A stretch of DNA of 64,000 bases from Verrucomicrobiia bacterium (lineage in GTDB: Bacteria > Verrucomicrobiota > Verrucomicrobiia > Limisphaerales > Fontisphaeraceae). The DNA lies in contig JAOAIT010000053.1 in assembly GCA_026414565.1 (NCBI GenBank), forward strand, positions 158,803 through 222,802, in the 5' to 3' direction. Below are positions 35,248-43,987 of the stretch, in pieces; position 1 is the first letter of the stretch, and each line of letters starts with the position of its first letter. A program made the translations under genes and the position numbers. Below the pieces are notes generated by a model. The model worked only from the letters and a program-made list of their open reading frames with translations, was not told the origin of the DNA and made no database searches.

Positions 35248-36476
35248 AAAGATTACTACACATTGGCTTAATCCTTGGGGTGCTGACGGCGGGTTTGGGG
35301 GTGTCGGCCTACCTTGTCAAGACTCGCAAAAAGCCCGAGCCGAAACCGGCGCGACGCCTGCCGCCCCTGGTGCGCGTGCTGGTCGTGCAGCCCACGCAAA
35401 TGCAGTTGTCCGTTCACAGTCAGGGGGTGGTAACGCCTCGCACCGAGGTAACCCTCGCGGCGCAGGTGGAGGGGCGCATTGTCTCAGTATCCCGCTCCTG
35501 GGTGGTGGGTGGTTTTGTGGAGCAGGGCGAGGTGCTCCTGCAGGTGGATCCCAAGGATTACGAGCTGGCCTTGGTGCGTGCCGAAGCCAACGTCACCGCC
35601 GCCCAAGCGCGGTTGGTGCGCGAAGAAGCCGAAGCCCAGGTGGCCCGGCAGGAATGGCGCGAGTTGCACGGCGAGGGTCCGCCGCCGCCGTTGCTGGTGC
35701 GGGAGCCGCAACTGGCTGAGGCAAAAGCCGCCCTGGCCGCGGCTAAGGCTGCGGTGGAGGAGGCTCAATGGCAGTTGGAAAAAACACGGGTGACGGCCCC
35801 GTTTGCCGCGCGCGTGTTGAGCAAAAGCGCCGACGTCGGCCAATATGTTGTGCGGGGCACCGCCTTGGGCCGCTTGCAGGCCGTGGATTATGCGGAAGTG
35901 CGCCTGCCTATTCCGGTAGATCAACTGGCTTTTGTCGAACTGCCCATGGCCCCAGAAGATTACTCCAGCCCCGGCAAAATGCCCGAAGTGCGGCTGCGCG
36001 GGCAGATTGGCGGAGTCGAACACGCCTGGACCGGCCGGGTGGTGCGCACAGAAAGCCAGATAGATCCCCAGACCCGGATGTGGATGGCCGTGGCACGGGT
36101 GGAAGACCCCTACCAACGCCGGGCCGGAGCCTCCCCCAAACCGCCTCTGCCTGCCGGATTATTTGTGCAGGCCGAGATCCTGGGCCGTAGGGTTGAAAAC
36201 GTGTACGAGCTTCCTCGTTTTGCGCTGCGGGGTGAAGCCCAAGTGTTGGTGGTTAAACCGCTCCAGCCTCTGGATGGCGCCGGTGTCAGGGACGGTGAAG
36301 GTGAGCTGGAAATTCGCGCAGTGCCGGTAGTGCGGACCACCCGGGAGCAGGCCCTGGTGCGCGGCTTGAATCCGGCCGAGCTGGTGTGTCTTTCCGCGCT
36401 GGATGCGCCGGTTAATGGCATGCGCGTGCGCTTCGCCCTTGCGGGAGCATCCTCCACGCCCTCCGCCCAGCCATGA
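35244..36476 (+). CDS. RND efflux periplasmic adaptor (HlyD/AcrA family)
   Basis: 410 aa. It has an N-terminal membrane anchor (HIGLILGVLTAGLGVSAYLV), then a beta-barrel/lipoyl module (VTPRTEVTLAAQVEGRIVSV and, after a coiled coil, VTAPFAARVLSKSADVGQYV) with an alpha-hairpin between (residues about 95-175). It bridges the inner-membrane pump and the outer-membrane duct. ATGA overlaps on both sides show tight coupling. Confidence 0.94.
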   Translation: MKRLLHIGLILGVLTAGLGVSAYLVKTRKKPEPKPARRLPPLVRVLVVQPTQMQLSVHSQGVVTPRTEVTLAAQVEGRIVSVSRSWVVGGFVEQGEVLLQVDPKDYELALVRAEANVTAAQARLVREEAEAQVARQEWRELHGEGPPPPLLVREPQLAEAKAALAAAKAAVEEAQWQLEKTRVTAPFAARVLSKSADVGQYVVRGTALGRLQAVDYAEVRLPIPVDQLAFVELPMAPEDYSSPGKMPEVRLRGQIGGVEHAWTGRVVRTESQIDPQTRMWMAVARVEDPYQRRAGASPKPPLPAGLFVQAEILGRRVENVYELPRFALRGEAQVLVVKPLQPLDGAGVRDGEGELEIRAVPVVRTTREQALVRGLNPAELVCLSALDAPVNGMRVRFALAGASSTPSAQP

Positions 36477-39400
36477 ACCGGATCATCGAGTGGTTTGCAC
36501 GAAACAGCGTGGCGGCCAACCTGCTGGCGTTGGTGGTCATGGTGGCCGGATTGATGACCTCCCTGACGCTGCGCAAGGAGATTTTCCCCGAATTTGACTC
36601 GGATCTAATTACGGTTTCTGTGGTTTATCCGGGCGCTGCGCCGGAGGAATGTGAGGAGGGGATATGCGTTAAAATTGAAGAGGCCATCCAAGGTTTGGAA
36701 GGGATCAAGAAGATCACCAGCACGGCAGCCGAAGGGGCGGGCGCGGTCACGATTGAGTTGTTGCCCGGCACGGATCAGCGCAAAGCCCTGGACGACATCA
36801 AGGCGCGTGTGGACGCAATAGACACCTTTCCCTTGGAAGCGGAGAAACCGGTCATCCGCGAGGTGACCATGCGCAAGCAGGTGATCAATGTGGCCATTGC
36901 GGGGGCCGCGGACGAGGCCACGCTCAAGCATCTGGGCGAGCGGGTGCGGGATGAAATCGCGGCGCTGCCGGGCATTTCCGAGGTGGTGCTGGCCAACAGC
37001 CGCCCCTACGAGATCAGCATCGAGGTAAGCGAAACCGCGTTGCGGGCGCATGGCCTGAGTTTTGACGAAGTGGCGCAGGCCGTGCGGCGTTCCTCATTGG
37101 ATGTGCCGGGCGGGGCGTTGCGGACGCGCGGGGGGGAAATCCTTCTTCGCACCAAAGGGCAGGGCTATCGCGGGCGCGATTTTGAACAACTGGTGCTCCG
37201 CACACGCCCGGACGGCACACGCCTGCTCCTGGGGGAGGTGGCGCGGGTGGTGGACGGTTTTGCGGAGACGGATCAGGCGGCCCGTTTTGACGGGGATCCG
37301 ATGGTGCTGGTGCAGGTCTTTCGCGTGGGGGAGGAGGATGCCATCCAGATTGCCGACACGGTAAAGGCTTACGTCGAGCGGGCGCAGCAGGAGATGCCGC
37401 AGGGCATACGGCTGACGGTGTGGCAGGATGATTCGCGCTATTTGCGCAGCCGTCTGGAGCTGCTCTTGCGCAACGCGCGCACCAGTTTGATTTTGGTGGT
37501 GGTGACGCTGGCGCTGTTCATCCGTCTGCGCCTGGCCTTGTGGATCACCTTTGGCATTTTCTTTTCGTTCATGGGGGCTTTGTGGGTGTTGCCCGGGCTG
37601 GGGGTGACCATCAACTTGCTGAGTCTTTTTGCCTTTGTGCTGGTGCTCGGCATTGTGGTGGATGATGCGATTGTGGTGGGCGAAAATATCTATACCCACC
37701 AGTCCCGCTCGCATGAGGGGCTGCAGAGCGCCATTCGCGGGGCGCAGGAAGTTATGGTGCCGGTTTTTTTTGGCGTGCTGACCACCGTGGCCGCCTTCGC
37801 CCCCCTGACCACCGTGCCGGGCAATACGGGCAAGATCATGAAGGTCATTCCGCTGATTGTCATTCCGGTGCTGCTTTTTTCCTTGTTGGAGTCCTACCTG
37901 GTGTTGCCTACCCACTTGAGGAACATTCACGCGAAAGATTTTGGCGAGGTGCACGGCCTGCGGGGGCTGTGGCGGATGGTACAGAATGCGGTGGACGCCG
38001 CCCTCCAATGGTGGATTAAGCGTATTTATCAACCCTCCCTGGAGTGGTGCCTGCGCTGGCGTTATTTGACGCTGGCCTCGGCCTTGATGCTGCTGGTGGT
38101 GACCGCCGCGCTGGTGGTGGGGGGGCGCATCAAGTTTGTTTTCTTCCCCAGTGTGGAGGGGGAAAACGTGGCCGCCTTTCTCACCATGCCCCTGGGCACA
38201 CCGGCGGAGGTGACGGCGGAAACCGTCAGGAAAATTGAGGCCGCCGCTTTCAAGTTGCAGGAGGAACTGGTGCGCGAGCGCGGCGAGGAGGCCCGCAGGC
38301 TTTTCCGGCACATCATGGCCTCGGTGGGCGAGCAGCCTTATCTGACCGCCATGCGCCGGGGCGGGGGGCGGATTGCCGCCCAGATCACCGGCGCCCATCT
38401 GGGCGAAATCCAGATTGAACTGGCCCCGGCCGAGGAGCGCACCATCAGTGCCGTGGAAATTGCCAACCGCTGGCGGGAGCTGACGGGTCCTGTTCCAGAT
38501 GCGGTGGAACTGACCTTTACCGGCACGCTCTTTACTCCCGGCGATCCCATCAACGTGCAATTTTCCGGCCCGGACATGGAGGAGTTGCGCCAGGTGGCGG
38601 AACAATTCAAGGAACGCCTGGCAGGCTTCACCGGCGTCAAGGACATTTCAGACACCTATCGGGCCGGCAAACAGGAAATCAAACTGCGCATCAAACCGGA
38701 GGCGGAGGCGTTGGGGTTGACGCTGAGTGATTTGGGGCGGCAGGTGCGCCAGGCGTTTTATGGCGAGGAGGCTCAGCGCATTCAACGCGGACGTGATGAA
38801 GTCAAGGTCATGGTGCGTTACCCAGCCCAGGCGCGACGCTCGTTGGGAGATCTGGAGGAATTGCGCATTCGGGCCCCTGGTGGCGTCGAAGTGCCTTTCG
38901 CGCAAGTGGCGGAGGCTCGTCCCGGCCAGGGCTTTGCCACCATTACGCGGGTCAACCGGCAGCGCGCCATCAGCGTAACGGCGGACGTGGACGTCAGTCA
39001 GGCCAACGCCAATGAAATCAACCGTGAGTTGCGGGATCGAGTGTTGCCCGAGCTCCTGGCCGAGCATCCGGCGGTGCGCTTCAGTTTTGAGGGCGAACGA
39101 CGGGAACAGGGCGAGACCTTGGGTGGGGTGATGCGTGGGCTGGTTGTGGCGCTATTGTTGATCTACGCGTTGCTGGCCATTCCTTTGGCCAGTTACTTGC
39201 AACCGTTCATCATCATGGCGGCCATTCCTTTCGGGTTTGTGGGCGCGGTCTATGGCCACGTTTTGATGGGGCTCGACCTGACCATTCTGAGCATGTTCGG
39301 ATTGGTGGCGCTGGCAGGGGTGGCGGTCAATGACAGTCTGGTGATGGTGGATTTCATCAATCGCTATCGCGCGGAGGGGCATAGCGTGAGCGAAGGAGTC

Positions 39401-39682
39401 CGGCAGGCGGGGGTGGCGCGCTTCCGGGCCATTTTGCTCACCTCATTGACCACCTTTGCCGGCCTCTTCCCGCTCATCATGGAAAAAAGTTTGCAGGCCA
39501 AATTCCTGATCCCCATGGCCGTTTCGCTGGCGTTTGGGGTGATTTTCTCGACTTTTGTTTCATTGATTTTGGTGCCGGTGTTGACGGTCATTTTCCATGA
39601 CCTGCGCCGCTGGATTTTGCCGGGAAGCACTGCCCCGCTGAATGGCGTGGGGGGGCCTTCTCAACCGCCGCAGCCCGTCTAG
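36473..39682 (+). CDS. RND-superfamily efflux transporter (AcrB-like)
   Basis: 1069 aa, full length for the hydrophobe/amphiphile exporter class: twelve transmembrane helices and two large periplasmic loops. The proton-relay Asp pair is in TM4 (LVLGIVVDDAIVVGENIY), and the TM10 counterpart is GLVALAGVAVNDSLVMVDF. The N-terminus is NRIIEWFARNSVAANLL. Substrate unknown. Third gene of the metF-linked operon. Confidence 0.95.
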   Translation: MNRIIEWFARNSVAANLLALVVMVAGLMTSLTLRKEIFPEFDSDLITVSVVYPGAAPEECEEGICVKIEEAIQGLEGIKKITSTAAEGAGAVTIELLPGTDQRKALDDIKARVDAIDTFPLEAEKPVIREVTMRKQVINVAIAGAADEATLKHLGERVRDEIAALPGISEVVLANSRPYEISIEVSETALRAHGLSFDEVAQAVRRSSLDVPGGALRTRGGEILLRTKGQGYRGRDFEQLVLRTRPDGTRLLLGEVARVVDGFAETDQAARFDGDPMVLVQVFRVGEEDAIQIADTVKAYVERAQQEMPQGIRLTVWQDDSRYLRSRLELLLRNARTSLILVVVTLALFIRLRLALWITFGIFFSFMGALWVLPGLGVTINLLSLFAFVLVLGIVVDDAIVVGENIYTHQSRSHEGLQSAIRGAQEVMVPVFFGVLTTVAAFAPLTTVPGNTGKIMKVIPLIVIPVLLFSLLESYLVLPTHLRNIHAKDFGEVHGLRGLWRMVQNAVDAALQWWIKRIYQPSLEWCLRWRYLTLASALMLLVVTAALVVGGRIKFVFFPSVEGENVAAFLTMPLGTPAEVTAETVRKIEAAAFKLQEELVRERGEEARRLFRHIMASVGEQPYLTAMRRGGGRIAAQITGAHLGEIQIELAPAEERTISAVEIANRWRELTGPVPDAVELTFTGTLFTPGDPINVQFSGPDMEELRQVAEQFKERLAGFTGVKDISDTYRAGKQEIKLRIKPEAEALGLTLSDLGRQVRQAFYGEEAQRIQRGRDEVKVMVRYPAQARRSLGDLEELRIRAPGGVEVPFAQVAEARPGQGFATITRVNRQRAISVTADVDVSQANANEINRELRDRVLPELLAEHPAVRFSFEGERREQGETLGGVMRGLVVALLLIYALLAIPLASYLQPFIIMAAIPFGFVGAVYGHVLMGLDLTILSMFGLVALAGVAVNDSLVMVDFINRYRAEGHSVSEGVRQAGVARFRAILLTSLTTFAGLFPLIMEKSLQAKFLIPMAVSLAFGVIFSTFVSLILVPVLTVIFHDLRRWILPGSTAPLNGVGGPSQPPQPV

Positions 39683-39684
39683 AT

Positions 39685-40698
39685 ATGTTTTGGGCGGCCG
39701 ACATTCACGAAAGCGTAAGCCCCAGCGTGCGGCAGGGGATTGTGCAGCAAGCGTTGAAAGACCGGGTCATCCCTGCGGCTTTGCATTACGAAACACCGCG
39801 CCAGGCCCAGAAATGGCTTGAATTGCACAAGGCTTTTTCACCTGCCCACCGGGAGGAGGGGGGCGCAGCCAATTACCGGCATGCCAGTGGCCGGCTTGCG
39901 GCGCAACTACCTGCAAGGGAGGTGGTGGTTATCGGGTTGGGGTGTGGCAGCGGCTTCAAGGACAGATTGCTGGTCCAGGCATGCCTGGATTGCGGCCTCA
40001 CCGTTCATTATGCGCCGGTGGACATCAGTCTGCCCCTGGTTTTGTCTGCGGCCCGGGCCGTGCAGCCATTGATCCAGGCGCGAGGTGGCAAACTTTTTCC
40101 CCTCGTGTGCGATTTGACCGCGGAGGAAGATTGGCGGTCCTGGTGGCAGCCCAAAGTGCCGTCCGGCGCCGTGGGCGTGATCACCTTTTACGGGTTACTG
40201 CCCACTTTGCCGCCAAGGGAAGTCCAGCAGGTCCTGGCCCGCTGGCTGGCCCCTGATTCCTGGTTGCTGCTGAGCGCCAATTTAATTCCCCAGCCCGGGC
40301 ATGCCGTCAGCCTGCAACAGGTCCTGCCGCAGTATGACAATGAGCCAACCCGCCAATGGCTGGGCCTCTTGCTGGAAGATCTGGGTGTGCCCGGCGAAGC
40401 GGGACGCCTTCATTTCCAGGTTGAGATATTGTCTGGCTGTCCATCGGTATGGGCGATTGTGGCCAACTGGCAATGCCTGCAACCTCTGGATTTGGTGGTG
40501 GGGGAAATCCCTTTCCATTTTGAAGCAATGGCGCGTTTGCGGCTGTTTTCTTCCTTTCGTTATACCACCTCCCAAGTGGAGGAACTGTTGCAGCCCCTGG
40601 GACAAACGAGGGTTGAATCTTGGCTTGATTCAACTGGGGAAGAAGGTGTTTTTCTTTGTGTCGGGAGGCAGGGAAGAATCCTCCCTAATCGTTTTTAA
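39685..40698 (+). CDS. EgtD-like (Methyltransf_33) SAM-dependent methyltransferase
   Basis: 337 aa, starting 3 bases after the RND stop. SAM-binding block VVVIGLGCGSGFKDRLLV, then the EgtD-type aspartate segment YAPVDISLPLVLSAAR and a C-terminal region VVGEIPFHFEAMARLRLFSSFRYT that parallels the substrate-binding domain of histidine-specific methyltransferases. EgtD trimethylates histidine for ergothioneine; no egtB partner is in view, so the acceptor is unknown. It overlaps the convergent HTH-EIIA gene by 14 bp. Confidence 0.65.
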   Translation: MFWAADIHESVSPSVRQGIVQQALKDRVIPAALHYETPRQAQKWLELHKAFSPAHREEGGAANYRHASGRLAAQLPAREVVVIGLGCGSGFKDRLLVQACLDCGLTVHYAPVDISLPLVLSAARAVQPLIQARGGKLFPLVCDLTAEEDWRSWWQPKVPSGAVGVITFYGLLPTLPPREVQQVLARWLAPDSWLLLSANLIPQPGHAVSLQQVLPQYDNEPTRQWLGLLLEDLGVPGEAGRLHFQVEILSGCPSVWAIVANWQCLQPLDLVVGEIPFHFEAMARLRLFSSFRYTTSQVEELLQPLGQTRVESWLDSTGEEGVFLCVGRQGRILPNRF

Positions 40699-41410
40699 GC
40701 TGAAGGGCCTCCTTCTCGCAGGCAACTAGACTTTGGTACATCGTTTCTGCATCCGGTGCCTCCAGCAATTGTGCCACCAAGCCGGTTTTTTGCGCCATCA
40801 GGCAGATGCGGGCCAGGGTGTGAAGGTGCAGTCGCTCGTCCTGGCAGGCCAGAAGAAAAAACAAACGGGTAGGCTCGCCGTCGGGTGCCCCAAATGGAAT
40901 GTCCTGCACACTGCGGGCGACTAGTAGAAAGGAGTCGGTAAACATATAAGGGAGGTGATGCCGCGGGTGCGGCACGGCCAGACCGCCGGGCAGGCCGGTG
41001 GGGCAGAGCGCTTCCCGCTCCTCCAGACTCTTGAGCAACTCCTCGGGATCGGAAACCAGACCTGTGGCATCGGCCAGTTTGACAAGCTCGCGCAGAATGG
41101 AGGAACGCGTTTTTCCCTTCAAATTCGGGGCCACGTAAGCCGGCTTGACCAGCCACGGCATGAGTTCTTCGCCGGGCACCAGTCTGCGCGTGGCGGCTGT
41201 GCTGCGGGCGTGGTATTCCTTCAAAGGTTTGGCCTCCAGTCCCAAGATGCGTTGCGAGGCCCAGGCGTCCACTTCGGCCCGCCGGAAGATAATGCGCCCG
41301 CCGCGTTTTTCGTGGGGAATTTCCTGGCGTTTGACCAGGGTTTCCACGTCCTGCGGTTGCAGGTGCAGGTAGTCAGCCACTTCATTCAGGCTCATTTCAC
41401 GAAACGGCAT
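40685..41410 (-). CDS. Excisionase-type HTH fused to PTS EIIA (fructose/nitrogen type) domain
   Basis: 241 aa. Residues 1-60 are a MerR/excisionase winged helix (MSLNEVADYLHLQPQDVETLVKR, GGRIIFRRAEVDAWA). Residues about 90-240 are an EIIA-2 domain: SSILRELVKLADATGLV and the phospho-His segment GLAVPHPRHHLPYM, then PIxF-like VQDIPFGAPDGEPTRLFFLLACQ. It is a likely regulator whose DNA binding depends on EIIA phosphorylation. Targets unknown; the neighbouring TIM-barrel gene is divergent and 105 bp away. Confidence 0.83.
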   Translation of the reverse strand: MPFREMSLNEVADYLHLQPQDVETLVKRQEIPHEKRGGRIIFRRAEVDAWASQRILGLEAKPLKEYHARSTAATRRLVPGEELMPWLVKPAYVAPNLKGKTRSSILRELVKLADATGLVSDPEELLKSLEEREALCPTGLPGGLAVPHPRHHLPYMFTDSFLLVARSVQDIPFGAPDGEPTRLFFLLACQDERLHLHTLARICLMAQKTGLVAQLLEAPDAETMYQSLVACEKEALQLKND

Positions 41411-41515
41411 GGAGCCATGATGCCTTCAGCCCGCAGGGCTGGCCAGTTGAAATTTCCGGCTGTTGTCTGCGCTTTTACGCTTGTCACCCTGCCCGCTGCA
41501 TTTCATGTTGCTTCC

Positions 41516-42343
41516 ATGCGCTTCGCCATTTGCAACGAAATCTACCAGGGCTGGGCCATGGAGGATGCCATGGCGCATGCGAAAAAGACCGGTTACGAGG
41601 GCTTTGAAATTGCTCCCTTTACCATGGGCAATTATGTGACACAGGTCTCGCCCGGGGAGCGTCAACGGGTGCGTGAAATGGCCCAAAAACATGGCCTCGT
41701 TCTGACCGGCATACATTGGGTGCTGGTGGGGGCGGAAGGCATGTATCTCACCAGCCCGGAGGAGGAAGTGCGCCGCAAGACCTCCCAGTATTTTGTGGAG
41801 CTGGTCAAGTTCTGCGCGGATTTGGGGGGCAAGGTGGTGGTGCTTGGTTCTCCCAAACAGCGGAGCCTGTTGCCGGGTGTGACTTTTGAGCAAGCCTGGG
41901 AGTGGGCCACCGAATGCCTGCGCCCGGCGGTAAAAGCGGCCGAGGATCGCGCGGTGACCGTATGTTTTGAGCCGCTGGCGCCCATGGAGACGAATTTTGT
42001 CAACCGGGCGGAGGATGCCATTCGTTTTGCGCATCAATTTCACAGCCCCGCCATGAAAATCATTCTGGATGTCAAGGCGATGTGCGGTGAAACCAAGCCC
42101 ATCCCGCAGATTATCCGGGAATCCAAAGGCGAGTTTGTTTATTTCCATGCCAATGACCGGAATCTCAAGGGGCCGGGATTTGGCGACACGGATTTCCGCC
42201 CCATCGCCGCCGCGCTGCGTGAGGTGGGCTACGACGGCTGGGTTTCAGTGGAGGTCTTCAAATTTGAAGAGGGGGCGGACGTGATTGCCACCCGCAGCCT
42301 GGAATACCTGCGGCAGGTGTTTCAGGAACCAGCAGCGGTGTGA
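41516..42343 (+). CDS. Sugar isomerase/epimerase-like TIM-barrel protein
   Basis: 275 aa from the ATG at 41516. The frame is open well upstream, but conserved sequence starts at MRFAICNEIYQGW. AP-endonuclease-2/xylose-isomerase fold: YEGFEIAPF, GIHWVLVG, VVVLGSPKQRSL, VCFEPLAPMETNF (Glu), KIILDVKAM (Asp), FVYFHANDRN (His), VSVEVFKFEEG (Glu). Metal residues appear intact. Substrate unknown. It converges with and overlaps the next gene by 22 bp. Confidence 0.82.
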   Translation: MRFAICNEIYQGWAMEDAMAHAKKTGYEGFEIAPFTMGNYVTQVSPGERQRVREMAQKHGLVLTGIHWVLVGAEGMYLTSPEEEVRRKTSQYFVELVKFCADLGGKVVVLGSPKQRSLLPGVTFEQAWEWATECLRPAVKAAEDRAVTVCFEPLAPMETNFVNRAEDAIRFAHQFHSPAMKIILDVKAMCGETKPIPQIIRESKGEFVYFHANDRNLKGPGFGDTDFRPIAAALREVGYDGWVSVEVFKFEEGADVIATRSLEYLRQVFQEPAAV

Positions 42344-42834
42344 GCGGGCGGCAGCCCCAATTCGCGCTTGAACTTCTTCCGGATGAGCTGCTCGGGGGGT
42401 AATTTATCTTGGGGCGCCAGGCGATGGGTTGCCTGCGGACTCCATGGAACGGCCCGGCGGTTCAGGGAGAGGACGCGGGGCATCATTTCCACTTCATGCC
42501 CAAACACCTGCAGCGTGACCACCCCCGGAAATTTGACCGGGTCCTGGTGCACCACTGTGCCCCAGGGAACAGCGCGTTGGGGTTGGTCAAAACGCATCAC
42601 GACATTGGTGGGGGCCGCGGTCTCCCCCTCGAAGACCACCTCGACTTTTTCAATACCCAACCGGCTCTGGTGAATGACCAGGGCGGGGGGACGATTGGAA
42701 GCGCTGAGAAAGGTCACTTCCCACGGTCCCAACCTTTCCCGCCACCACTCGATGCCGTAGAAGGCGGCCACGTAAAAGGCCAGCGTGACGGCGGCAATGA
42801 CCAGCACCTGACGTCTGAAGGAGGAGGGTTGCAT
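42322..42834 (-). CDS. Membrane-anchored hypothetical protein downstream of mtnA
   Basis: 170 aa. One N-terminal transmembrane segment (VLVIAAVTLAFYVAAFYGI), then a beta-rich exported domain (EVTFLSASNRPPALVIHQS, VEVVFEGETAAPTNVVMRF). No family recognised. It starts 10 bp after mtnA, so it is probably the third gene of proB-mtnA-this. Confidence 0.7.
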   Translation of the reverse strand: MQPSSFRRQVLVIAAVTLAFYVAAFYGIEWWRERLGPWEVTFLSASNRPPALVIHQSRLGIEKVEVVFEGETAAPTNVVMRFDQPQRAVPWGTVVHQDPVKFPGVVTLQVFGHEVEMMPRVLSLNRRAVPWSPQATHRLAPQDKLPPEQLIRKKFKRELGLPPAHTAAGS

Positions 42835-42844
42835 GCCTGGATGC

Positions 42845-43960
42845 TTATTCCACCGGGCCGCCGAGCCGGTGACGATTCTCCCACAACTCTTGGGGACGGA
42901 AAATTCCCACCGGCGTAATAATGCCTGTGATCAGCTCGGGGGGAGTAACATCGAATCCGGGATTGCGGGCGTGGCTGCCCGGGTTGGCAATGCGCACATA
43001 ACAACGCTGATCCGCTGGTTTTCCGGGCGGCACACCCCACGCCCCCAAAACCTCCTCCTCCTCCCGTTCTTCAATGGGAATGGCCAGTCCATCCTTCATG
43101 CGCCAGTCCAGGGTGGACAGGGGAATGGCCACGTAGAAGGGGATGTTGTGGCGATGCGCCAGGACGGCCTTGGTGTAGGTGCCAATTTTGTTGGCCACCT
43201 GTCCGGTGCGCCCCAACGTGCGATCGCTGCCCACAATGACCAGGTCAATCTCGCCGCGCTGCATCAAATGGCCGGCGGCATTGTCCGCAATGACCTCATG
43301 GGAGATGCCTTCCTGATGCAATTCCCAGGCCGTTAAACTTGCCCCCTGGCAGCGGGGGCGGGTTTCGTCGCAGAATACATGGAATCTCCTCCCCGCCTGG
43401 TGCGCGGCATACAGCGGCGCGGTGGCGGTGCCCACATCCACACAGGCCAGCCAGCCGGCGTTGCAATGGGTGAGAATCCGCATGCCCTCCTTGATCAGGG
43501 GGGCGCCGTGGCGGCCAAGGGCCAGGCACTCCTCCACACTGGCTTGTGCAAACTGCTCGGCGACCTGGAGCGCGAGCGCCTGCTGCTCGGCCAAGGAACG
43601 GCCAGCCTTCATGAAGCGCAGAACTGTTTGGATGGCATTCTGAGGGTCCACGGCGGTGGGCCGCGCCCTGGCCAGGGTGTTTTCCACATGATGCACATAG
43701 TCGGCGAGCGGCACTCCCTGGTTTTCCTGAAAGGCACGCACCCCTTGAGCCAGACCGTAGGCCGCCGTGGCGGCAATCGCCGGCGCCCCCCGCACCACCA
43801 TGTCTTTGATGGCCTGCGCAGTTTCCTGGTAATCCTTCAGCTCCACCAGGCGGAATTCATGGGGAAGCAGGCGCTGGTCAATCAGCCGCACCACATTGCG
43901 TTGAACGTCAAAACTGACGGTGCGATATTGCTGAACCTGGCCGTGCAGTTGAACCTTCAT
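42845..43960 (-). CDS. mtnA: Methylthioribose-1-phosphate isomerase
   Basis: 371 aa. eIF2B-like fold with VVRGAPAIAATAAYGLAQG, ARPTAVDPQNAIQ, LTHCNAGWLACVDVGTA (catalytic Cys), FCDETRPRCQGASLTAWEL, and IVGSDRTLGRTGQVANKIGTYT (catalytic Asp). It converts methylthioribose-1-P to methylthioribulose-1-P in methionine salvage. Some homologues act on related pentose phosphates, but all MtnA residues look intact. It lies 27 bp after proB. Confidence 0.94.
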   Translation of the reverse strand: MKVQLHGQVQQYRTVSFDVQRNVVRLIDQRLLPHEFRLVELKDYQETAQAIKDMVVRGAPAIAATAAYGLAQGVRAFQENQGVPLADYVHHVENTLARARPTAVDPQNAIQTVLRFMKAGRSLAEQQALALQVAEQFAQASVEECLALGRHGAPLIKEGMRILTHCNAGWLACVDVGTATAPLYAAHQAGRRFHVFCDETRPRCQGASLTAWELHQEGISHEVIADNAAGHLMQRGEIDLVIVGSDRTLGRTGQVANKIGTYTKAVLAHRHNIPFYVAIPLSTLDWRMKDGLAIPIEEREEEEVLGAWGVPPGKPADQRCYVRIANPGSHARNPGFDVTPPELITGIITPVGIFRPQELWENRHRLGGPVE

Positions 43961-43987
43961 GCTAAGTCTGGGGCGAAGGAGGCCGCT

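Noticed and set aside
41417..41515. N-terminal extension that would give the TIM-barrel protein (41516-42343) a signal-like peptide
   Set aside because: Conserved family sequence begins at the Met at 41516, and related enzymes are cytoplasmic.
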